Made by a program: the position numbers and the translations under genes
In this document: positions 60,906 to 64,000 of the stretch, piece after piece
Layout: each line of letters opens with the position of its first letter
Position numbering within the stretch: the first letter of the stretch is position 1
Assembly: GCA_037176705.1 (NCBI GenBank)
Contig: CM073893.1
Coordinates: 18,662,074-18,726,073 of the forward strand
Source: Molossus alvarezi
Taxonomy: Eukaryota; Chordata; Mammalia; Chiroptera; Molossidae
Direction of reading: 5' to 3'
DNA: 64,000 bases
The notes under the pieces: generated by a model
Told to the model about the DNA's origin: nothing
Seen by the model: the letters and a program-made list of their open reading frames with translations, nothing else
The model's database searches: none

Positions 60906-62802
60906 ATCCTCACCAGAGGACACCCTTCCATTTTTTGTTCAGGTAGAGTGGGAGGGAGAGAGAGGAACAGAGAGAGAGAGAGAAACATCGATGTGAAGGG
61001 ACACATCGAGTGGCTGCCACCCGCACAATCGACCAGGGCCGGGGACAAACTGCAACCTATAACTATGTTTTTAAAAAATTGATAATTAGTTGTACCCACA
61101 TTCTTTATTAGATTTTTGCCTAGTCCAATGATTTTCTGTGCCATTTAGCATATATTAAATTCTTGTTTAAAAAAAATAATTCTTGGTTGAATATTCTGCT
61201 TCACTGATAACATTTCTCTCCTTATGTCAGACCCATATTGATTCATTATTGACTTTATATTCCTTATATAGCATTACATTTTAAGTAAGTCTTGAATAAA
61301 AATATACCAAAATCTTATATGAATACACTAAATATAAATGTAAAAAAATACATGAACTACTTACCACCGGTTTGACAATGTTTGAAAGAAGTGCTTCAAA
61401 GGCTTTAGTTTCTTCATCTTTTTCTTAAAAAAAAAAATTTTTTTTTAATTAAAAAAATGAGCTTCAATGCCATCATCCTGCTCCCACAGAATATGTCTTC
61501 TAAATCGAGGTTAGTATTTGAGATTTTTATTTCCTACTTTTTACTCCTTAATTCATATTCAGTAGTTTGTGGCTGTCCAAGATTCTTCTGCTTCAGTTTC
61601 TGTTTCCATTTTAACCATGATTACTAATATGAACTAGTCAATAAGTTTTTCTTATAGAAAATATATTTTTATTCCTAGTTGTAAAAAATACTTGTTCTCT
61701 GCAATGTTCTCATTTGCCAGTCTCATACCTCTTAATGACAAATTAAGTGAGTATCTGATGACATGCCTTAATTGTGGTTCCCAAAACAGGAATATAATTG
61801 ACTCAACCATAATTTATAGGTACCATTGATATATCTGAAACTTTAGCTTAACTCTTCTGAAATACCAGTGCTGAGAAAGAATGATGAGGTGGTCTCAAAA
61901 TATGGAAGAACATTTTTGTAAATATTAACATATAAGCCGCAAGGCCCTAAAAACTTTAAAACTTGTTTGTGGGAAATGAAAATTTAAAAAAAAAAACAAG
62001 GAGTGCTTAGAGTTCATATGGTGGAAGTCACATGTTAGGGAAACATGAGGATTTCAAGGGAAAAAAACTTTTGAAGAAAGGGATGGAGAATACTCTATCC
62101 TAACTATAGAGTATATCAATAGATTAGTGAGCAACATAACTAGTTTCCATCAGGGACTTACATATAAAGAAGTTGAAAAAAATAAAGTTTTGATAAAAAC
62201 CAGCATAGCCTTATCAAAGGACCAGAAAGAGATAAAAACAATCTGGATGAACCTTATCTGAGTTTTCTTATCAAATATAAATTTCTCTTGGTTAGTAAAA
62301 TTCATGATATAGATAAAATTACTAATTGAGTTCCCCCAAAATTGTAAAAAGAAGTATTCTAGTTAACAATTTAGGTTCTAAAACATTTTCTTACATTTAG
62401 GGAGTGTTAAGCTATTAATCTGTAGTTTATTTGGAGCATGACAAAGTGACCAAGAGGTTAGAATGTACTTTTAGTAGGTTAAATATGGATGAGAAGTACC
62501 AAAAAGAACAAATGAGTATTTTAAGTAGTTACCTTCAATTTCTGTATCAATTTGTGTACCACCTTTTCCTTTCCCTGACTTATTCTTTGCTAATCCTGTG
62601 TTTACCCCACTAGCATTCTGCCCTTTTATAAGTCCGTTATGTTCACTTATGGGAGAAGGGCATTTCTGGGGTGATGGCGGTGGACTGCTCATTTTATCTT
62701 TCTGTGTTCCTTGGCGATCCTTTAATTTTTTCTGCAAACGTTCATAAGTTTTACTAGACCTTTCATCTCTAAAGTTGGACCTTCCATGTGTAGGGTGAGC
62801 AT
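16233..62802 (-). CDS. FNDC3A: FNDC3A gene, internal part (20 coding exons)
   Basis: This is the only protein-coding gene seen. Twenty exons on the minus strand join in phase into about 931 codons. The product is a chain of fibronectin type III domains whose sequence I recognise as FNDC3A rather than its paralogue FNDC3B, for instance [19 protein letters not shown] in FN3-7. The family protein has about 1,200 residues, nine FN3 domains and one C-terminal transmembrane anchor. Seen here are a low-complexity region (visible residues 1-110), FN3-1 to FN3-8, and the start of FN3-9. About 165 N-terminal and 100 C-terminal residues lie outside the window. Known biology: the mouse gene is the locus of the symplastic spermatids mutation and is needed for spermatid-Sertoli cell adhesion. 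All splice borders are GT-AG and no stop or frameshift is seen, so the gene looks intact. The younger L1 copies in its introns are antisense to it; two old L1M fragments are in sense. Confidence 0.95.
16556..16802 (-). mobile_element. VES SINE
   Basis: Minus-strand copy between exon T and the SINE tower. Diverged; ggtactt repeats flank it on both sides. Confidence 0.88.
17471..17741 (-). mobile_element. VES SINE, tower member 1
   Basis: Minus-strand, near consensus (ATCCTCACCCGAGGACATTT), with an expanded GA stretch. Flanked by TTATTTATTATTATT-like sequence on both sides. Confidence 0.9.
17757..17916 (-). mobile_element. VES-type SINE, tower member 2, internally deleted
   Basis: Minus-strand copy that lacks about 60 bp of its head around 17890. 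Ends GCCACACTGGCCAGGC. Confidence 0.85.
17932..18196 (-). mobile_element. VES SINE, tower member 3
   Basis: Minus-strand copy with a (GAAA)n-type expansion near 17996-18020. Confidence 0.88.
18216..18376 (-). mobile_element. VES-type SINE, tower member 4
   Basis: Minus-strand, short copy. Its duplication is tcaatttagtattt (18199-18212) and tcaatttactattt (18377-18390). Confidence 0.88.
18636..18802 (-). CDS. FNDC3A: FNDC3A exon S, second half of FN3-8
   Basis: This 167-nt exon encodes residues 833-889 in part. It reads [15 protein letters not shown], then [20 protein letters not shown], then [11 protein letters not shown], strands C' to G of FN3-8 and the linker to FN3-9. Acceptor cattttag, donor gtaagt. 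Confidence 0.96.
20685..21161. mobile_element. Non-autonomous hAT element with 8-bp duplication
   Basis: Ends are cagtgattttcaac (left) and gttgaaattgctg (right), which pair as terminal inverted repeats. The 8-bp duplication is ggttagag/ggttaaag at 20677-20684 and 21162-21169, as expected for hAT. A VES SINE splits it. It has no transposase frame. Confidence 0.88.
20720..20915 (-). mobile_element. VES SINE inside hAT element
   Basis: Minus-strand copy. Perfect duplication aagaattttt at 20711-20720 and 20916-20925, all inside the hAT at 20685-21161. Confidence 0.9.
21264..21496 (-). mobile_element. VES SINE
   Basis: Minus-strand, diverged. Duplication tgtcttct on both sides (21256-21263 and 21497-21504). 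Confidence 0.87.
21622..21834 (-). CDS. FNDC3A: FNDC3A exon R, end of FN3-7 and start of FN3-8
   Basis: This 213-nt exon encodes residues 762-832 in full plus two bases of residue 833. [19 protein letters not shown] ends FN3-7. [20 protein letters not shown] opens FN3-8, with the core Trp in KWGEGTP, and the exon ends at MEDKNG. Acceptor ggcacttag, donor gtaggt. Length is a multiple of three. Confidence 0.96.
21934..22217 (-). CDS. FNDC3A: FNDC3A exon Q, end of FN3-6 and most of FN3-7
   Basis: At 284 nt this is the longest exon in view. It encodes residues 668-761 plus two bases of an Arg codon. [20 protein letters not shown] ends FN3-6. FN3-7 then starts with an unusually long A-B loop ([16 protein letters not shown]) before the core Trp of [13 protein letters not shown], and runs to LQPDTTY. 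Acceptor atttatag, donor gtatac. The flanking introns are only about 100 bp. Confidence 0.96.
22321..22470 (-). CDS. FNDC3A: FNDC3A exon P, body of FN3-6
   Basis: This 150-nt exon has both ends in phase 0 and encodes residues 618-667. It starts [18 protein letters not shown], and ends with [15 protein letters not shown], the L.P.T.Y core of FN3-6. Acceptor aatttaaag, donor gtaaag. Its symmetric phase means skipping would keep the frame while deleting half a domain. Confidence 0.95.
22576..22780 (-). mobile_element. VES SINE
   Basis: Minus-strand copy about 100 bp from exon P. The head part is shortened near 22730. Confidence 0.87.
23669..24545 (+). pseudogene. L1 ORF1 relic
   Basis: Opens [20 protein letters not shown] and runs about 49 codons to a TAA near 23816. 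Coiled-coil and RNA-binding parts continue in the same or other frames (23914-24159, [19 protein letters not shown]). Not intact. Confidence 0.85.
24592..28582 (+). pseudogene. L1 ORF2 relic
   Basis: An endonuclease piece lies at 25311-25586 ([20 protein letters not shown]). Reverse transcriptase pieces lie at 26091-26642 ([28 protein letters not shown]) and 26678-27004. The catalytic FADD motif is intact at 26918-26929. The C-terminal part runs to TAATGA at about 28580. A SINE at 24623-24860 and several frameshifts break the frame. Confidence 0.88.
24623..24860 (+). mobile_element. VES SINE nested in L1
   Basis: GCCCTGGCCAGTTTGGTTTA head and TCCTCGGATGAGGATAAAAA tail. Duplication aataacttta/aataacctta at 24613-24622 and 24861-24870. 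Confidence 0.93.
29037..29257 (+). mobile_element. VES SINE, first of a tandem pair
   Basis: Diverged plus-strand copy, tail TATCCTCAGATGAAGATTAA with an A-run. The next SINE starts directly after it. Confidence 0.87.
29264..29479 (+). mobile_element. VES-type SINE, second of a tandem pair
   Basis: GCCCAGCTGGTGTGGCTCCG head subtype, TC-rich middle, AATCAATAAAGC tail with an A-run. It probably inserted into the A-tail of the first copy. Confidence 0.88.
29897..30010 (-). CDS. FNDC3A: FNDC3A exon O, end of FN3-5 and start of FN3-6
   Basis: This 114-nt exon has both ends in phase 0 and encodes residues 580-617. [15 protein letters not shown] ends FN3-5. [12 protein letters not shown] opens FN3-6, and the exon stops at the core Trp (AQVNWE). 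Acceptor ttttctag, donor gtattg. The next exon is 7.4 kb away because a full-length L1 sits in the intron. Confidence 0.95.
30011..31356 (-). other. FNDC3A intron between exons O and N
   Basis: About 1.35 kb of AT-rich sequence with no element that I recognise, apart from an A-run near 30990. Confidence 0.85.
31357..31532 (-). CDS. FNDC3A: FNDC3A exon N, body of FN3-5
   Basis: This 176-nt exon encodes residues 521-579. It has the [11 protein letters not shown] loop, then [20 protein letters not shown], then [18 protein letters not shown] (E and F strands). It sits only 87 bp from exon M, so this pair has a very short intron. The donor lies in a run of five G, and I placed it to keep Gly-Phe continuity with exon O. 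Confidence 0.94.
31620..31725 (-). CDS. FNDC3A: FNDC3A exon M, end of FN3-4 and start of FN3-5
   Basis: This 106-nt exon encodes residues 486-520 plus one base. It closes FN3-4 ([11 protein letters not shown]) and opens FN3-5 with [19 protein letters not shown], ending at the core Trp of IQLRW. Acceptor tttggcag, donor gtaatt. Confidence 0.95.
32378..32476 (+). mobile_element. SINE, 5'-truncated
   Basis: Only the part from GGCATGCAGGAGGCGGCCAA through the TC-rich middle to the AATCAATAAAG tail remains. Confidence 0.8.
32781..32966 (+). mobile_element. VES-type SINE
   Basis: Short TC stretch and an (AAAC)n tail. Perfect duplication catacttctccag at 32768-32780 and 32967-32979. Confidence 0.92.
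33494..33612 (-). CDS. FNDC3A: FNDC3A exon L, second half of FN3-4
   Basis: This 119-nt exon encodes residues 446-485. It starts [15 protein letters not shown] and continues [19 protein letters not shown], strands C' to F of FN3-4. Acceptor ccttacag, donor gtaata. It ends in phase 0. Confidence 0.95.
34096..34328 (+). mobile_element. VES SINE
   Basis: Perfect 13-bp duplication aactagtataatg at 34083-34095 and 34329-34341. Diverged middle, tail ATCCTCGGGTAAGAAC. Confidence 0.93.
34444..34470. repeat. (TA)n microsatellite
   Basis: ATATATATATATATATA with one TTTATATA interruption. Confidence 0.9.
34645..34819 (+). mobile_element. L1 3' end, 175 bp, with 11-bp target duplication
   Basis: A 5'-truncated L1 tail (ACTTATATGCATGTATGC, G-rich stretch, GAAATATCTGTAACAAAA, A-rich tail). 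It is flanked by perfect copies of gtgaagtcatg at 34634-34644 and 34820-34830. Confidence 0.88.
34888..34956 (-). CDS. FNDC3A: FNDC3A exon K, FN3-4 loop and C strand
   Basis: This 69-nt exon encodes residues 423-446 in part: [20 protein letters not shown] followed by GSN. It has the classic DPP.DNGG motif of FN3 repeats. Acceptor ttggatag, donor gtaaga. Length is a multiple of three with matching phase at both ends. Confidence 0.95.
34957..35484 (-). other. FNDC3A intron between exons K and J
   Basis: A 528-bp intron. I see no repeat or conserved element in it. Confidence 0.85.
35485..35623 (-). CDS. FNDC3A: FNDC3A exon J, end of FN3-3 and start of FN3-4
   Basis: This 139-nt exon encodes residues 377-422 plus one base. 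It starts [20 protein letters not shown] (F and G strands of FN3-3), then [11 protein letters not shown] opens FN3-4, and it ends at the core Trp of SFKVTW. Acceptor catcatag, donor gtaaga. It is separated from exon I by the longest intron with both ends in the window, 7.8 kb. Confidence 0.95.
36500..37755 (+). mobile_element. L2 fragment split by a Tigger
   Basis: Parts 36500-36597 and 37174-37755 are consecutive L2 sequence (CAGCTTCCATTCCTTCTC, GCAATTATTTCCCTTGCCTG, AGATGCTCAATAATCACTG). The Tigger at 36598-37171 sits between them. Confidence 0.78.
36598..37171 (+). mobile_element. Tigger1-type element, internally deleted, inside an L2
   Basis: Ends TAGTAGTTCCCTCCCCCTAT and GGGGGGACTACTG are the Tigger (pogo) terminal repeats, flanked by TA on both sides. 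Internal text such as AATGGAAAATTCCAGAAATA is typical. 574 bp, no transposase. Confidence 0.83.
38049..38255 (+). mobile_element. VES SINE
   Basis: GGCCCTGGATGGTGTGACTC head, a 12-C run at 38184-38195, tail TCCTCGAGTGAGGATTAAAA. Confidence 0.87.
38302..38557 (+). mobile_element. VES SINE, young copy
   Basis: Close to consensus throughout (GCCCTGGCCGGTTTGGCTCA, GTCCTCGGGTAAGGATAAAA). Perfect 16-bp duplication aataattatgttttta at 38286-38301 and 38558-38573. Confidence 0.96.
40153..40332 (+). mobile_element. MER5A-like hAT element
   Basis: GGGCTTGCTAAGACACAGAT, GGTGGGGCCAGTGAATGA-like, CCCAGGTGATGCTGATAG and CACACTTTTGAGAACTACCA match the MER5A (Charlie-derived) pattern. Confidence 0.85.
41534..41558. 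repeat. (CA)n microsatellite
   Basis: About twelve CA units on the plus strand. Confidence 0.95.
41770..41783. repeat. G14 homopolymer
   Basis: Fourteen consecutive G on the plus strand (C-run in FNDC3A RNA). Further G-runs lie at 32496-32507 and 37115-37125. Confidence 0.95.
42387..43273 (-). mobile_element. Tigger1-type element with transposase remnant
   Basis: 887 bp between cagtagtcccctcttatc and gaggagactactg-like ends, flanked by TA (42385-42386, 43274-43275). The minus strand near 42660-42830 reads [20 protein letters not shown], a piece of pogo-family transposase. Most of the transposase gene is missing. Confidence 0.85.
43439..43525 (-). CDS. FNDC3A: FNDC3A exon I, middle of FN3-3
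   Basis: This 87-nt exon has both ends in phase 0 and encodes residues 348-376, from [20 protein letters not shown] to STKYKFK. It carries the L....KYKFKV-type core of FN3-3. Acceptor cctttccag, donor gtaagc. Its symmetric phase means skipping would keep the frame. Confidence 0.95.
43526..44580 (-). other. FNDC3A intron between exons I and H
   Basis: Holds an old L1M fragment at 44035-44425. 43526-44034 is ordinary intron. Confidence 0.85.
44035..44425 (-). mobile_element. Old L1M ORF2 C-terminal/3' fragment
   Basis: Plus strand shows TTTCTGTCTCTATGGATTTG, TGTGGTCTTTTGTGACTG-like and TTTATCCATTCAGCAGTTGG, the reverse complement of the end of ancient L1M ORF2 and 3' UTR. In sense with FNDC3A. 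Confidence 0.75.
44581..44755 (-). CDS. FNDC3A: FNDC3A exon H, end of FN3-2 and start of FN3-3
   Basis: This 175-nt exon encodes residues 289-347. It closes FN3-2 ([12 protein letters not shown]) and opens FN3-3 at CAPSMPASP, with the B-strand core Trp in [17 protein letters not shown]. It ends in phase 0 after ILEMEEETS. Acceptor tttcaacag, donor gtgagt. Confidence 0.95.
44756..45112 (-). other. FNDC3A intron between exons H and G
   Basis: A 357-bp AT-rich intron with nothing recognisable. Confidence 0.85.
45113..45237 (-). CDS. FNDC3A: FNDC3A exon G, second half of FN3-2
   Basis: This 125-nt exon encodes residues 248-288 plus two bases of a Ser codon. It starts [18 protein letters not shown] and includes the [18 protein letters not shown] stretch (strands E to F of FN3-2). 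Acceptor tcttttag, donor gtaaaa. Confidence 0.95.
46760..46992 (-). mobile_element. VES-type SINE inside an LTR
   Basis: Minus-strand copy with duplication ataagtatctttttt/acaagtgtctttttt, splitting the MLT1-like LTR. Confidence 0.9.
47240..47370 (+). mobile_element. VES SINE, internally deleted
   Basis: GCCCTGGCTGGGTGGCTCAG head joins quickly to a short CT stretch and ATCCTTGGGTAAGGATA. About 90 bp of the middle is gone. Lies in the same LTR. Confidence 0.83.
47737..47790 (-). CDS. FNDC3A: FNDC3A exon F, FN3-2 B-C strands
   Basis: This small 54-nt exon has both borders in phase 0 and encodes residues 230-247, [18 protein letters not shown]. This is the P.DNGG-type loop and C strand of FN3-2. 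Acceptor tgttttag, donor gtaagt. Length is a multiple of three with symmetric phase, so it could be skipped without a frameshift. Confidence 0.94.
48296..48367 (-). mobile_element. Tailless tRNA-like head of a VES SINE
   Basis: A 72-bp minus-strand piece containing only the tRNA-related head, from GCCCTGGCCGGTTTGGCTCA to the T-arm (GGGTTCGGTTCCCGCT). It has no body, no TC stretch and no A-tail. Perfect 15-bp duplication ttattccagtattta at 48281-48295 and 48368-48382. Confidence 0.92.
48744..48958 (-). mobile_element. VES-type SINE
   Basis: Minus-strand copy. Duplication ttattcagtt/ttatccagtt at 48734-48743 and 48959-48968. Confidence 0.9.
49485..49625 (+). mobile_element. MIR-family fragment
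   Basis: TTATCTCATTTAATTCATCA and GTTGCCCCAGATCACATAAT fit the core of MIR-type SINEs. Confidence 0.65.
49979..50576. mobile_element. Tigger-type (Golem/Tigger3-like) DNA transposon copy
   Basis: Left end AGTTATGTACTGCTTAACAA, right end region GGGACCACTCTCATACATGC to TACAAAACTG, with TA at 49977-49978 and 50577-50578. About 600 bp, non-coding. I am unsure of the exact family name. Confidence 0.7.
52072..52210 (-). CDS. FNDC3A: FNDC3A exon E, end of FN3-1 and start of FN3-2
   Basis: This 139-nt exon encodes residues 183-229. It completes FN3-1 ([20 protein letters not shown]) and opens FN3-2 after CEPDIPNPP, ending at the core Trp of the B strand (SLTLQWK). Acceptor ccccatag, donor gtaaga. 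It ends in phase 0. Confidence 0.95.
52211..53264 (-). other. FNDC3A intron between exons E and D
   Basis: Carries a 258-bp hAT-like element (52383-52640). 52649-53264 is AT-rich intron without recognised features. Confidence 0.8.
52383..52640. mobile_element. Short hAT-like element
   Basis: 258 bp with ends cagtggttttcatc and agtttgaaaaatacta, and an 8-bp duplication ggatagac/ggttagac at 52375-52382 and 52641-52648. No coding capacity. Confidence 0.75.
53265..53324 (-). CDS. FNDC3A: FNDC3A exon D, middle of FN3-1
   Basis: This 60-nt exon encodes residues 163-182 ([19 protein letters not shown]). It holds the L.P.T.Y core motif of the E and F strands of FN3-1. Acceptor ccccccaccag, donor gtaagg. 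It starts one base before a codon border and ends two bases into a Lys codon. Divisible by three, so skipping keeps the frame but would destroy the domain. Confidence 0.94.
53325..55341 (-). other. FNDC3A intron between exons D and C
   Basis: Only a partial SINE (54893-54980) is recognised. 53325-54890 and 54981-55341 show nothing certain. Confidence 0.8.
54893..54980 (-). mobile_element. SINE head fragment
   Basis: Minus-strand: only the tRNA-like head and part of the body remain (GTGCCCTTGACTGGGAATCG to CCACACTGGCGAGGG). The tail side is missing. No clear duplication seen. Confidence 0.75.
55342..55499 (-). CDS. FNDC3A: FNDC3A exon C, first part of FN3-1
   Basis: This 158-nt exon encodes residues 111-162 plus two bases of a Val codon. 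It starts with [16 protein letters not shown], the A and B strands of FN3-1 with the core Trp. The acceptor is tttttgcag. I chose the donor gtaggt at 55341 because it restores the frame with exon D (GT|A, Val). Reading on one codon would meet TAG at once, so the alternative downstream gtattt donor would put a stop in the message. Confidence 0.93.
55862..55955 (+). mobile_element. MIR-family fragment
   Basis: AAGTGACTTATCCCAGGTCA with the flanking text fits MIR. Short. Confidence 0.6.
56130..56400 (+). mobile_element. L2 3' fragment
   Basis: Reads through TTATGTTCTGAGGGCAGAGG and AACAGTATCTGGCATTTTGT to TGGAATGA, typical of the L2 3' end. Confidence 0.75.
56765..56990 (+). mobile_element. MIR with an embedded TA microsatellite
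   Basis: TTTCCTCATCTGTAAAATAG and AGAGTTGTAGAAATTAAAGA match MIR. A (TA)n run of about 34 bp has grown at 56899-56932. Confidence 0.7.
57074..57278 (+). mobile_element. VES SINE
   Basis: GCCCTGGCCAGTTTGTCTCA head, TCTTCGGGTGAGGATTAAC tail. Confidence 0.88.
57423..57468 (+). mobile_element. L1 ORF2 fragment, left piece
   Basis: About 46 bp matching the L1 ORF2 reverse transcriptase region (ATTTGCAAATCAATAAATGTG). It is cut off at 57468, where an inverted copy of sequence from 60.3-60.6 kb begins. It belongs with the L1 3' piece at 57794. Confidence 0.75.
57466..57700 (+). mobile_element. SINE copy within the inverted insertion
   Basis: Same subtype and same downstream flank as the minus-strand SINE at 60411-60608. 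It looks like a DNA-level copy of that one, not an independent insertion. No 5' target duplication: the head abuts L1 sequence at 57466-57468. Confidence 0.85.
57701..57797 (+). repeat. Inverted duplicate of 60314-60405 (left arm)
   Basis: Reverse complement of the segment beside the SINE at 60411. Key shared strings are cgtcaagaccccaaa and ggttcttcactagtaa. I count only about five substitutions and two small gaps over roughly 92 aligned bases. Confidence 0.9.
57794..59197 (+). mobile_element. L1 3' part (ORF2 C-terminus and 3' UTR)
   Basis: Plus-strand L1, from the ORF2 segment reading ACAGCCAGGTACTGG through the C-terminal region (58697-58948, [20 protein letters not shown]) to the 3' UTR and A-rich end. 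About 0.9 kb of L1 between this and the 57423 piece is missing and replaced by the inverted insertion. Confidence 0.85.
59510..59700 (+). mobile_element. L2-like fragment
   Basis: CCTATTTCTATAATAGCACT and ATTAGCATATAGCAAGAGCT resemble the L2 3' end. Diverged, so tentative. Confidence 0.55.
59992..60163 (-). mobile_element. SINE, diverged, short
   Basis: Minus-strand. ATTGATTTTTAGAGATAGAA tail side and GAGCCACACCAGTTGGGC head side, with a nearly absent GA stretch. Confidence 0.82.
60314..60608 (-). repeat. Inverted duplicate, source arm (unique flank plus SINE)
   Basis: The minus strand of this block matches 57466-57797 in order: SINE, then the unique flank. Only this arm keeps the target duplication on both sides of the SINE. 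Confidence 0.88.
60411..60608 (-). mobile_element. SINE, source copy of the inverted insertion
   Basis: Minus-strand copy with its own duplication tatgaagactttattt (60392-60407) and tatgaggaccttattt (60609-60624), which shows this is the original insertion site. Confidence 0.9.
60881..61057 (-). mobile_element. VES SINE lacking its tRNA head, 19-bp duplication
   Basis: Minus-strand copy that stops at GGTTGCAGTTTGTCCCCGGC, so the tRNA-like head is absent. Perfect duplication tataactatgtttttaaaa at 60862-60880 and 61058-61076. Confidence 0.93.
61365..61423 (-). CDS. FNDC3A: FNDC3A exon B, acidic linker before FN3-1
   Basis: This 59-nt exon encodes residues 91-110, [20 protein letters not shown], an acidic linker leading into FN3-1. 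It starts two bases before a codon border and ends in phase 0 with donor gtaagt. Because 59 is not divisible by three, skipping it would shift the frame. Its acceptor ends in aag after a run of about twelve T on the RNA-sense strand, directly preceded by an A-run (see findings). Confidence 0.93.
61424..62532 (-). other. FNDC3A intron between exons B and A
   Basis: About 1.1 kb of AT-rich intron. It begins (on the plus strand) with an A-run and T-run pair at 61427-61448, and no transposon is recognised. Confidence 0.85.
61427..61448. repeat. A-run/T-run palindrome next to exon B
   Basis: About twelve A followed by about ten T on the plus strand, immediately upstream of exon B in the gene's sense. 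The T-run of the RNA is the polypyrimidine tract of exon B, and the adjoining A-run can pair with it. Confidence 0.85.
62533..62802 (-). CDS. FNDC3A: FNDC3A exon A, disordered Pro/Ser/Lys region
   Basis: This 270-nt exon encodes visible residues 1-90. It is the furthest upstream exon in the window and starts inside a codon (acceptor ttcctag, two bases of the codon on this side). The peptide reads [20 protein letters not shown], then a Lys/Arg-rich helix-like part (LQKKLKDRQ), a Pro/Ser stretch ([13 protein letters not shown]) and a Gly/Lys stretch (KSGKGKGG). It has no FN3 fold and is probably disordered. The donor is gtaact, and the exon ends one base into a Glu codon. Length is divisible by three. 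Confidence 0.95.
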
Positions 62803-63615
62803 CTAGGAAGAAATAAAAAAACATTTAAAGGTTACTTTCTCCAAATGCATTTGTGGAATGAGAAAAGAATAGGAAATAAATCTATCATAATTATATAAAA
62901 CACAAAATATATTGAAGAATAATTTTGCAAAAAAACAAAACAAAAAACCTATTTCTGTGTGTCCACCAAATGACAGAACCAAGCTTTGTGATTTCATTTT
63001 ATATATACATAATATATTTACAGAGACATTGCTCCTTGGATCTTTTCTCAAGTAACTATTATTCTTCATAGAAATAGTTTGGTAGTATGCTATGATTATC
63101 ACAGGTGGGGAGTAAGACCTGAATTAAGCTGTGTACAGTTCTTTTGTAGCCATTACTTTTAGCATCTGTTTCAACTTAAAACACATAAAATAGGTAAAAA
63201 GAAAACCACCACCTGCCTAAATTTCCTTAAGATTCAATAAAGCAAATCATCACTAAAAAATAAAGTTTTAAGAGTTAACAAAAACAAATGAGCCAACTGT
63301 TTACTAATAATAGAATCTAGGTACAAAGTATTACTACACCTTTGGATAGTATAAACTTAAGGTTGTGATTTTTTTAAAAAAGGATTCATTCTAATAAAAG
63401 TCACATAATATAATACAGTTAATATACTAAAAAATATTGTTAAATGAATTGTTTTCAGTTTATTTTTATTTTAAATTTAATATCTGTAAAGATAATTTTT
63501 TAAAAAGCCTCAAAAATCCCAGTAAAGTTTTATTTTAGCAATGTTTTAACAAAATTAGTATAATATTTTTGAAATGAGTATTATTACAAGGATATTTATA
63601 ATAACATTAGAATTA

Positions 63616-63833
63616 GCCTGACCAGTGTGGCTCAGTGGTTGAGCATCGACCCATGCACCAAGAGGTTGCCAGTTCGATTCTTGGTTAGTGCACATGCCCA
63701 GGTTGTGGGCCCAATCAGTAAGGGGCATGCAGAAGGCAGCCAATCGATTTTCTCTCTCATCGATGTTTCTATCTCTCTCTCTCCTTCTCCCTTCCTCTCT
63801 CTAAAAATAATTTAAAAAATAAAATAAAAAAAC
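63616..63833 (+). mobile_element. VES-type SINE
   Basis: GCCTGACCAGTGTGGCTCAG head, TC-rich middle, A-rich tail. Duplication acattagaatta/acattaaaatta at 63604-63615 and 63834-63845. Confidence 0.9.
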
Positions 63834-63849
63834 ACATTAAAATTAAAAA

Positions 63850-64000
63850 CAAGAATTTGGCTATCTAAACATTGGTGTAAAGCTCTATCACGTTTGATTA
63901 GATAATAGTTTCTCAGACATGATAACAAAATCACAAGCAATAAAAAAAAAGTTTGACTTCATCAAAATTAAAAACTTTTCTATATCTAAAGATACCATCA
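63850..64000 (+). mobile_element. L1 ORF2 fragment running off the right edge
   Basis: GACTTCATCAAAATTAAAAA and the text around it match the old L1M ORF2 C-terminal region. It follows a SINE directly and continues beyond 64000. Confidence 0.7.

Larger units (their letters stand above)
55500..61364 (-). other. FNDC3A intron between exons C and B (5.9 kb)
   Basis: Contains MIR and L2 pieces, five SINEs, and an L1 3' part with an internal inverted insertion. 55500-55860, 59215-59500 and 61077-61364 show nothing recognisable. Confidence 0.8.
62803..64000 (-). other. FNDC3A intron upstream of exon A (partial)
   Basis: 62803-63603 is AT-rich intron without recognised features. A SINE (63616-63833) and the start of an L1 fragment follow to the window edge. 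I see no further FNDC3A exon here. Confidence 0.8.

Noticed and set aside
1..64000. A novel gene system, CRISPR array, operon or toxin-antitoxin locus
   Set aside because: The sequence is a vertebrate intron-exon landscape with one known gene. Regularly repeated units are SINEs and L1 copies, not spacers.

Overview
The window is a piece of a mammalian nuclear genome, almost certainly from a bat. It holds one protein-coding gene, split by introns and buried in retrotransposons. The bat assignment rests on about 35 copies of a tRNA-derived SINE with the head GCCCTGGCCGGTTTGGCTC, a (TC)n middle and a tail ATCCTCGGGTGAGGAT, which is the VES SINE of yangochiropteran bats. L1 and half-L1 copies and hAT and Tigger DNA transposons are also present. 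I saw no convincing Helitron, so I do not narrow the lineage further than bat.

The gene is FNDC3A (fibronectin type III domain containing 3A) on the minus strand. Twenty coding exons with GT-AG borders and matching phases lie between 62802 (upstream end) and 16233 (downstream end). Spliced, they give 2792 nt and about 931 codons with no stop. This is the middle of a protein of about 1,200 residues: a disordered Pro/Ser/Lys-rich stretch, FN3 domains 1 to 8 complete, and the first half of domain 9. The amino-terminal exons lie to the right of 64000. The last exon, with the end of FN3-9, the C-terminal membrane anchor and the 3' UTR, lies to the left of position 1. Exon residues below are numbered within this visible product (residue 1 is the codon split at 62802).

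Layout from left to right: 1-16232 is the last intron, dominated by an old-looking L1 (5869-14436) carrying three SINEs and a nested half-L1 (HAL1-like) element. 16233-22470 holds the exons for FN3-6 to FN3-9, with a tower of four stacked SINEs at 17.4-18.4 kb and an hAT element at 20.7-21.2 kb. 22471-29896 is an intron filled by a 6-kb L1 with a clean 13-bp target duplication. 29897-35623 holds a dense exon cluster (FN3-3 to FN3-6). 35624-43438 is a long intron with two Tigger copies and an L2. 43439-47790 holds exons for FN3-2 and FN3-3. 47791-61364 holds exons for FN3-1 and FN3-2 among MIR, Tigger, hAT and L1 pieces, including an L1 whose middle was replaced by an inverted copy of nearby sequence. 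61365-64000 holds the two most upstream visible exons and part of the next intron.

I found no second gene, structural RNA gene, promoter, CRISPR array or plasmid/phage-like system. Most open frames in the window are shadows of SINEs and dead L1 copies. The points worth a second look are structural: a tailless 72-bp SINE with a perfect 15-bp target duplication, the inverted templated insertion inside an L1, the SINE tower, the HAL1-like element with long antisense open frames in its 5' UTR, and a 57-bp tandem duplication.
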